Of a stretch of 64,000 nucleotides of DNA, positions 58,056 to 64,000 are shown piece after piece. Location: NCBI GenBank assembly GCA_014898425.1, contig RCSZ01000009.1, positions 62,001-126,000 on the forward strand, written 5' to 3'. Below the pieces are notes generated by a model that saw only the letters and a list, made by a program, of their open reading frames with translations, had not been told where the DNA came from and did not search any database. A program made the position numbers and the translations under genes. Numbering within the stretch: the first letter of the stretch is position 1; every line of letters begins with the position of its first letter. This DNA comes from Botryotinia globosa (lineage: Eukaryota; Ascomycota; Leotiomycetes; Helotiales; Sclerotiniaceae).

Positions 58056-60324
58056 CATCACTCAACTCACTCCATGCAATTCGACCTTCACTCCAAACAA
58101 GCCAATTCGTTCCCAGCGGACCCATAAAAAGAATAATGCTCACCAAGTCTACCCAGACTACCAGTCTACCACCCGTAATGCCCGTGAATAATTAATTCAA
58201 GCGTCGTTTTTTATGCGACATTACGACCCGAGTGGCAAGGATGACGACGGGGATTAGAGTCTGATTATTGCTTGGGGAATCTCTTGGAATGAGCAAATCA
58301 AGACAGTCCATTGGCTAAGAAGATAAGTAATCCCGGCTACTGCCCATTGTACGTCCAAACTAAGCTACTTAAGGATAATCTTCCATTCTCGATCCCTTCT
58401 TTTATTCCATGGACGACCCATTTTTGACCATGTCCATCTTCGTATGCAAGATGTTGGACCCACGAAATGTGTGGGTAATAAGAGGGATGCACTATTTCAC
58501 CCATGTATCGCATGATTCCCAAAGTAGATCATACATGGAAAAAGGGGAGAGGAAGTAGAGGTGAAGCACATGTGAAATCTACCTCCTAGGTATGTAAATG
58601 AAGGGAGGAATCCACTAGGTGTGATGTGTTTCTTATGTATGTTGCGGTGTTGAGGCCATTTCCACTTCATCAACATGTCTACATATCATTCACGTACTCG
58701 GTCTCTGCTTAATGCGTATACACTTCATACGTACTTGAACCTAGTTCATTTTGAGCTTTGGAGGGGGGTTACTTTTCCACTATTCTAAAACTGACTCATA
58801 ATGTTCTCGACCATATGCGAATAGTGTAAGCCAAGGATATTGAAAAGGCTGCCCCAGATTTATATCAAAATTAGAATCATTTCATGAACATCCGTGCGTG
58901 GTCTACAAAAGGTACTTGGGCAATAATCCCATCCATGAATCCCCGAATAGACAAGAAAGAAGGCCGCGTGGATAAAGCTACATTCCTATCATATCGTAGA
59001 AACTTTTCAAATAGATATCCGATACGACCACACACAAAAGTTTTTGCTTACTTTGCGCCCTCGCTTTTCTTGATACTGTATTGGCTCGTCTAGGCTTGAC
59101 GGTTTAATTAAGCCCAGGGCAAAGAGGCGTGGATGCTCCCGAAAGGTCCAGTCAAACGGCTGTATCTGAGACTATCTTGGGCGACTACCCTTGTTTGATT
59201 TTATTAGATGTGTATCGAACATCAACCTCTTCGGGAGGCTGCGCATTTTTGGTCCCATGGGGAATCTTTTGTAATGCCTTCCTGCATCGTGCTTGATACT
59301 GTACACCATTTACCGGCAGATATGCACAAGGCTTGTGACAGTGACATTTGCGTAGCCTTAGACACAAAACAAAACGAAACGAAACGAGAGAGCAATGAAA
59401 AGAAGACGTGCTCAATACTTTCGTGAACTCATCAGATACACAGATAAGGGTTTCGAGGCTTTAGATATGAAACGAGAGTAATTGATCCATCCATGAGACA
59501 ATGCCGTGATAAACCCCCACTCATCTTTTTGATGAGGGGGAAAGCTTGAGTCCTTATCTATTCAATATTGACCAAGCGCCGATGATGATAAAGACCAAAC
59601 CAATCTATAGCTTTTATCCATGTAATACTCGGTGTGAAGAAATGATGCGCCTCTTCATGACAGGACAATGTCACTGCGAACCCAACGAATCGGGATATTT
59701 TGTCTAGCCTTGCAGGACGATTCTACAACATCTGCAGGACAAACAGTTGTGGACTTCCCGATGAATTTCGGGTACCTGTACAAAGAAGATTCTTGTCAGC
59801 ACTTTGTATTATGAAGATGAAGAGATGAAGGGATGAAGGAATACAACATAATTGATAAGTTTCAATCAATATGTTGTGAATGACCGGAATTTATTTCTAT
59901 CGAGAAGTCTCTCTGAATCTAGAAACTATGAAGACGCGGCGGATGCGGCCGCTCTGCTAGACTGCGAGTGAAATGCTCAATTCTAGGCTTTTGATTGGTT
60001 TATCAATTCTTCCGACCTCCGATGCTCTCCAAAAGCTGCCCAAAATTTACCCAAGGCTGGATAATGCTTCAACCTAAAGTCCTCTCAAGATGTCGAGGTG
60101 ATATTTCCAGAGTTTTCTCTCGAAAGTCAAACAAATAATATCTTCACTCTTTATTATATGGGTTCTTTTCATTCCATTAGCGAACCTCACATATTCATCC
60201 CTTGACTGTATCCCCAAGCTACCATACTTTTTCTCATCTTGCAAGCTTGGAACTTTCACCTTAATCTTCATACTCAAAGATATAACGCAGCACGACTTCA
60301 AACCTCAATCCCGACAAGGACAAA

Positions 60325-61125
60325 ATGGCACGAACCAAGGGTGCAACTCGCAGGGGCGAAGTGGGGCATGAGTGTCGAGAGAATCAAAAGCGCAAACGCG
60401 AACTAGCAGAGGGTGCCTCAAGAGACAAAGGAAATTTCCCCTCCATCTTTCAGGAACAAGACCGACCCTCAAAAAAAGCAAAAGCAACTACAACCAGCAC
60501 CAAGATATCTTCTCATCAATCTCCTTCTGTTGCTCCCGACATTCATGATCGAGCACAAAATGACGCTTCCTCTTCCGCCCCCGTCACCACAGCACCCTCC
60601 AAACTCGGAGGGCAGCGTCAAATCCCTGCCCCTCATGATCTAACTCATACCCACCGAACAACCGAATTGTCCATCCTGTCCTCCTCGCAGATCCAAAAGA
60701 AAGCCGCGCGTATCCTCTCGATCCTCAGCACCTTTTCCTTCTCGGATCCAGCACCCCACGTCGTGCTTTTATCTGCCAAAGCACCTGTTGCAGGCAAGCT
60801 CATTACTATTGCAGAGATAGCTAAGCGGGAATTGGCGAAGACTGGCGCGAAGTGGTTTCAATATAATGTTGTTGGGGAGTTGACTGCCACTATCCCGAGT
60901 AATAGTTTGGAAGTCGAGAAGACTGGAGACGAGAAAGATGGAGATACAGAGATGAAGGACGGGGGAGAACAAGAGGAGGAGGAAGGTTTTGAGACCATGA
61001 AAACTCCCTTCGAGAGAGCACTCGAAGCAGAAAATAGACCCAAGATTCGAGCTGTGCCTACTTTTACTCTCTATCTGTCTCGAGTTAGAATTGAAAGCTT
61101 GAAGAAGATGTATGGGTATGTATAA
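60325..61125 (+). CDS. Alba-domain protein, possible RNase P/MRP subunit, 266 aa
   Basis: Single exon with ATG in good context (CAAAATGG). The first 100 residues are basic then Ser/Thr/Pro-rich (nuclear-type signals KRKRE and KKAK). An Alba fold runs from about 115: SSSQIQKKAARILSILS, VVLLSAKAPVAGKLITIAEI, RELAKTGAKWFQYNVVGEL, then after a break VPTFTLYLSRVRIESLKKMY. Alba-type proteins of this kind (Rpp25/Pop6-like) bind RNA in RNase P and MRP (family knowledge). The ending LKKMYGYV recalls the Rpp25 ending. Odd: an acidic insert of about 50 residues (191-241, GDEKDGDTEMKDGGEQEEEE) splits the last part of the fold. Alba membership is fairly sure; the RNase P role is inferred. Confidence 0.78.
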   Translation: MARTKGATRRGEVGHECRENQKRKRELAEGASRDKGNFPSIFQEQDRPSKKAKATTTSTKISSHQSPSVAPDIHDRAQNDASSSAPVTTAPSKLGGQRQIPAPHDLTHTHRTTELSILSSSQIQKKAARILSILSTFSFSDPAPHVVLLSAKAPVAGKLITIAEIAKRELAKTGAKWFQYNVVGELTATIPSNSLEVEKTGDEKDGDTEMKDGGEQEEEEGFETMKTPFERALEAENRPKIRAVPTFTLYLSRVRIESLKKMYGYV

Positions 61126-61841
61126 TGGCTTCATCTGAACCGCATTCGCAACGCATGGTAGCTAATCTAAATTCTTAGAGAGCAAACGAATGCCTTGACT
61201 TGATCGAGCTATCGTATAGCTAGAAAAGAGAAAGAGCGTGTTATACTATGAACGAATGGATGGAATGTAATTGCAAAGGGACTTGGCGTTTAATGGACCC
61301 TGGAGGAAATATTCATAGATGGAGATACCCCAATACTTGCTTTCAAGGGTCGCAAGATGGTAGTAAAATCAGCGGGAGTGGATACAAATCAGTGCACACT
61401 CAGCAATGCACCAATACATGAGACAGAAGCTTTAGCCAGCGTGCTAATTAAAACCCAAAAAGATAAATACATATATATGGTATGACAGCTAGGAATAGCT
61501 ACGGCTAGCTATCACTATTTAGTGATGTAATTACTTCCAGTTTTCCCAATCTAAATGCGCTCGCTCTCAGTTCAATGACTAACTGCATGTTCCTGCGAAA
61601 GTTCAATATACATACATGCAGTCGATATGCTGCTGGTCTGGCAGTGATAATTATATATCACTTCCCGATTGCGACGTTCTCTCTCATCAGTAAAATGTCC
61701 TCGACTCTCACTCCATCTTCTCCCCCGTATTCTCGCTTGCTCAAATCCTTCATTATCTTCCCCCTTTCCAACTACAACTATAAGCTCCCCCCCTTTTCAC
61801 AATTCTCACTTCCCCTACATCTTTCTCTGCTCTTCTCCCAT
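61126..61841. other. Intergenic between convergent Alba and VTC1 genes
   Basis: 3' flanks of two genes facing each other. No gene is seen. Confidence 0.5.
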
Positions 61842-62380
61842 TCAATCCCTTCCATAAACAATTCTCAAAATAAAGTTCACCACCACTGCCACCAACAAGA
61901 CCAAAGCCAACACAGTCGGACCAACCCGATCATCAAATCCTCCTTGTCCTCTCAACCTGATACTCTTCGCACGCCAATGGTATGTATACAACGCATATCC
62001 CATTGTCAACATGGAGATGACTGTAAAGATGGAAGCGGAGATGAAGGCGGGACGATCGCCAAAATTCAACATGCCGATTGCGAGAGCGCCGAGGATGACG
62101 GTGAAGTTGAGCCAGGAGAGAAAGGTGCGCTCGTTGGCGAAGAAGACTTTGGGTTCGACGCGCGTGGGGAGAGCGATGCGCTTTCCTGTGAGAGGGAGGA
62201 GGTTAGTTTGAGGAGGTTGGGTAGGAGTGAAAAAGTGGTATTGGAGTTGGGGATAGAGAGACAAAAGTTGGAGCTTGGAGCTTGGAGCTCGAAGCGTATG
62301 CCTTTTGCGGAACTTCTTTGGAGAGATGGGAATTGAGAGGACTAACCAGGCGCAGTTTGAAGGAGCGGTTGACTCGACAT
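61842..62380 (-). CDS. VTC1: Vacuolar transporter chaperone subunit VTC1, 125 aa
   Basis: Small membrane subunit of the VTC complex, which makes polyphosphate at the vacuole and helps membrane fusion (known). Exons on the minus strand are 62380-62347 and 62185-61842, with a GT-AG intron of 161 bp; the splice completes [16 protein letters not shown]. Family hallmarks: [20 protein letters not shown] with the basic and acidic residues that start helix 1, then three membrane helices at about 30-50, 59-81 and 97-118. Length equals the usual VTC1 length. It is divergent from the Tctex-1 gene, with 639 bp between the start codons. Confidence 0.96.
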
Positions 62381-63019
62381 CTTGAATAGAAAGAGATTTT
62401 GCGTGCGGATTGTGTGTAAGACACCCGATTACTTGTTTCGACAGAAAACCGTAGGTACTACAAGATGTTGGAAGTAGATTCGCTTCACAAACTCTTCTTC
62501 TTTGTGGCAGTAATTCGTACTTGATCTGGTAGACTCCGTGAGCGAAAACTCTTTCAATGATTCGGAAGTTGTGAAATTATGAAGAAAGCTGGAAGTTGCA
62601 TTGGAAGATTATTGAGAAAGTTAACCTTCACATTTACTTTCTTCTGGGCTGAATTCATAAATGAGATGAGATGAGATGGGCCCCACTCTCTAACACGTTT
62701 CTGTCGATGTAATATGATTGGTCAATGGTTGAAGCTCTCTAGGACTATCACGCTTGACCAATCAACGGTGATGCAACACGTTCACTGGAAACCGGATAGC
62801 TAGCTCCACCACTCCTTGTTTGTGTTGTGTTGCCCTGGCGTGCTATCGTGCCTGGTAGGGAAACCTGGTAGGGAAACCAAAGCTTGAGCCTCGCAATCAT
62901 AATAAAACAAAGGGAAAGAAAGACTCAACAACATTGACATTTGAGATTCTTAACGCAAGACCAACGGAATAATATCATACTATTATACTATTACATCATA
63001 TACAAAAGATACAGCAGAT
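62381..63019. promoter_or_regulatory. Divergent promoter region between VTC1 and the Tctex-1 gene
   Basis: 639 bp shared by two genes read away from each other. Contains a 10-bp inverted repeat with CCAAT boxes (62716-62763). No TATA box is evident. Confidence 0.5.
62716..62763. promoter_or_regulatory. Inverted pair of CCAAT-containing 10-mers
   Basis: GATTGGTCAA at 62716-62725 and its exact reverse complement TTGACCAATC at 62754-62763, 28 bp apart. The same 10-mer lies in the PSST promoter at 35952-35961. Confidence 0.6.
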
Positions 63020-63747
63020 ATGGCCTCTCCTGTAAGTTTTCATTCGAGATTGAATTGGGAGGAGAGGGGGTGAAAGAAGATTTAACTGATTGTATCATTT
63101 AGCCAATTTCATACACAAGATTGAGACAAATCGCAAGTGATGTGAGTTTATTAAATACCGTCCAACATACATTGTGTTGGTGATGTGTGTTTGCCCGATA
63201 GCATACTGAGAATGATAACATAGGCCTGTCAAAATGCACTTGGAAGTGCAGAGTTCTATGAGCACAGCAAGACCGAATCTTGGAATACTACCATCATTGT
63301 ATGTCTACAACTCTTCCTCCTACAAAGAGAACACAGCCGCCATAGAATAATGAGTACCTATCTAACCACTTTCTCCCACAGAACTCCATTCTCAAATCTC
63401 TCATCTCCGAATCTACACCCTCAACCGGCGGTTCCCCATCTTTCAAATACGCAGTCAATTCCACCATCATTCAGCATCTAGTACCTACCTCTTCACTCAA
63501 CAAATCCAAAGCATCGCCTCCAACAACCACAGAAGACACAACAGACGATGCGAAAGTAACAACAAGTGACGCACAAGGAGATGCAAAGAGCACAGATGGT
63601 AAGCCTCACGTAGGAAGGAGGGGAATGCACAGTGCGACGGGAGCTTATTGGAACGAGAAGACGGATGGCATGTGGAGTTTTAAGTATGAGGGTGGTGAGA
63701 ATAAGGGTCTGGATGTGGTTATCAGTGTCATTTGGATTGCGTTGTAG
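63020..63747 (+). CDS. Tctex-1 (DYNLT) family dynein light chain, 163 aa
   Basis: Exons are 63020-63031 (only MASP), 63103-63141, 63224-63298 and 63382-63747, all joined by GT-AG introns. The product has the Tctex-1 layout: two N-terminal helices (YTRLRQIASDACQNALG, then WNTTIINSILKSLISES), a strand segment FKYAVNSTIIQHLV, and the end AYWNEKTDGMWSFKYEG with DVVISVIWIAL matching the C-terminal strands. Such light chains bind dynein intermediate chain and cargo. A low-complexity Thr/Asp/Lys insert of about 50 residues separates the strands. The tiny first exon is supported by its clean donor GTAAGT. Confidence 0.9.
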
Positions 63748-64000
63748 GGTCAGAGGCTATGGTATGGGGATGGAGATTAGAGGATAGAAGGAATTGATCA
63801 ATACGAATGATTCGTTTGGTGGATATAATGGTTAAGGGCAATATATCGAAAGTAGATGATGGAGGAATGGTTGCAGACTTTGTGTGGGGAAGAATGGGGG
63901 ATATACATTGAGAGCTTGGGGTATGGGGTATACGATTTGCACTCTTTGCGCCCCAGTCGCAATCAAGGTGATGGGAGTCGATCGACGGTTTGTTGTCAGT
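63748..64000. other. 3' flank of the Tctex-1 gene
   Basis: Only downstream sequence; nothing further is seen before the window ends. Confidence 0.5.

Larger units (their letters stand above)
56097..60324. other. Intergenic stretch of about 4.2 kb, repeat-rich in its first half
   Basis: Contains the repeats listed at 56.5-58.1 kb and three TACCTAGGTA palindromes (56192, 57145 and 57702). From 58.1 to 60.3 kb only short frames without support are seen. Confidence 0.45.

Overview
The window looks like nuclear DNA of a filamentous ascomycete (Pezizomycotina). The best guess is a leotiomycete of the Botrytis/Sclerotinia type, but the family-level assignment is inference. Reasons: single-gene transcription units with short GT-AG introns (mostly about 45-230 bp) and CTAAC-like branch sites, an APSES regulator of the StuA/Asm-1 type, an Ascomycota-style CTP:phosphocholine cytidylyltransferase, a VTC1 subunit, long pyrimidine-rich leaders, and large intergenic spaces packed with simple repeats. 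I saw no operons, rRNA genes, convincing tRNAs, CRISPR arrays or transposon coding regions.

Layout. 1-6 kb: a probable secreted protein of 231 aa whose signal peptide sits on a small first exon, two weak small ORFs, and a long CT-rich stretch. 6.1-9.5 kb: the developmental regulator StuA (minus strand), with a possible distal coding exon. 9.5-22.2 kb: a gene-poor stretch rich in microsatellites and minisatellites. 22.3-26.5 kb: a BRCT-domain protein and a Cut12/SnaD-like spindle-pole-body protein. 26.5-34.6 kb: mostly non-coding, with one intronless, divergent eIF1/SUI1-like gene and a 100-bp TA-flanked MITE. 34.7-42.2 kb: three conserved housekeeping genes on the minus strand: complex I PSST subunit, choline-phosphate cytidylyltransferase, and a PP2C phosphatase. 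42.2-54 kb: sparse, with two small putative membrane proteins, a ten-cysteine small secreted protein, and a very AT-rich segment carrying two diverged copies of one sequence. 54-56 kb: an AHC1-like zinc-finger protein. 56-60.3 kb: simple repeats. 60.3-63.8 kb: an Alba-domain protein, VTC1, and a Tctex-1 dynein light chain; the last two share a divergent promoter.

How the genes relate. There is no obvious pathway cluster. The well-supported genes serve general functions: development (StuA), mitosis and dynein (Cut12-like, Tctex-1), translation (eIF1-like), respiration (PSST), phosphatidylcholine synthesis (CCT), signalling (PP2C), chromatin (AHC1-like), RNA processing (Alba) and polyphosphate (VTC1). 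The accessory material is in the gene-poor, repeat-rich spaces: two predicted secreted proteins and several orphan ORFs. The strongest non-genic signals are seven perfect copies of the palindrome TACCTAGGTA, the MITE, a shared CCAAT-containing 10-mer in two promoters, and the AT-rich repeat pair. I found no clearly new multi-gene system.
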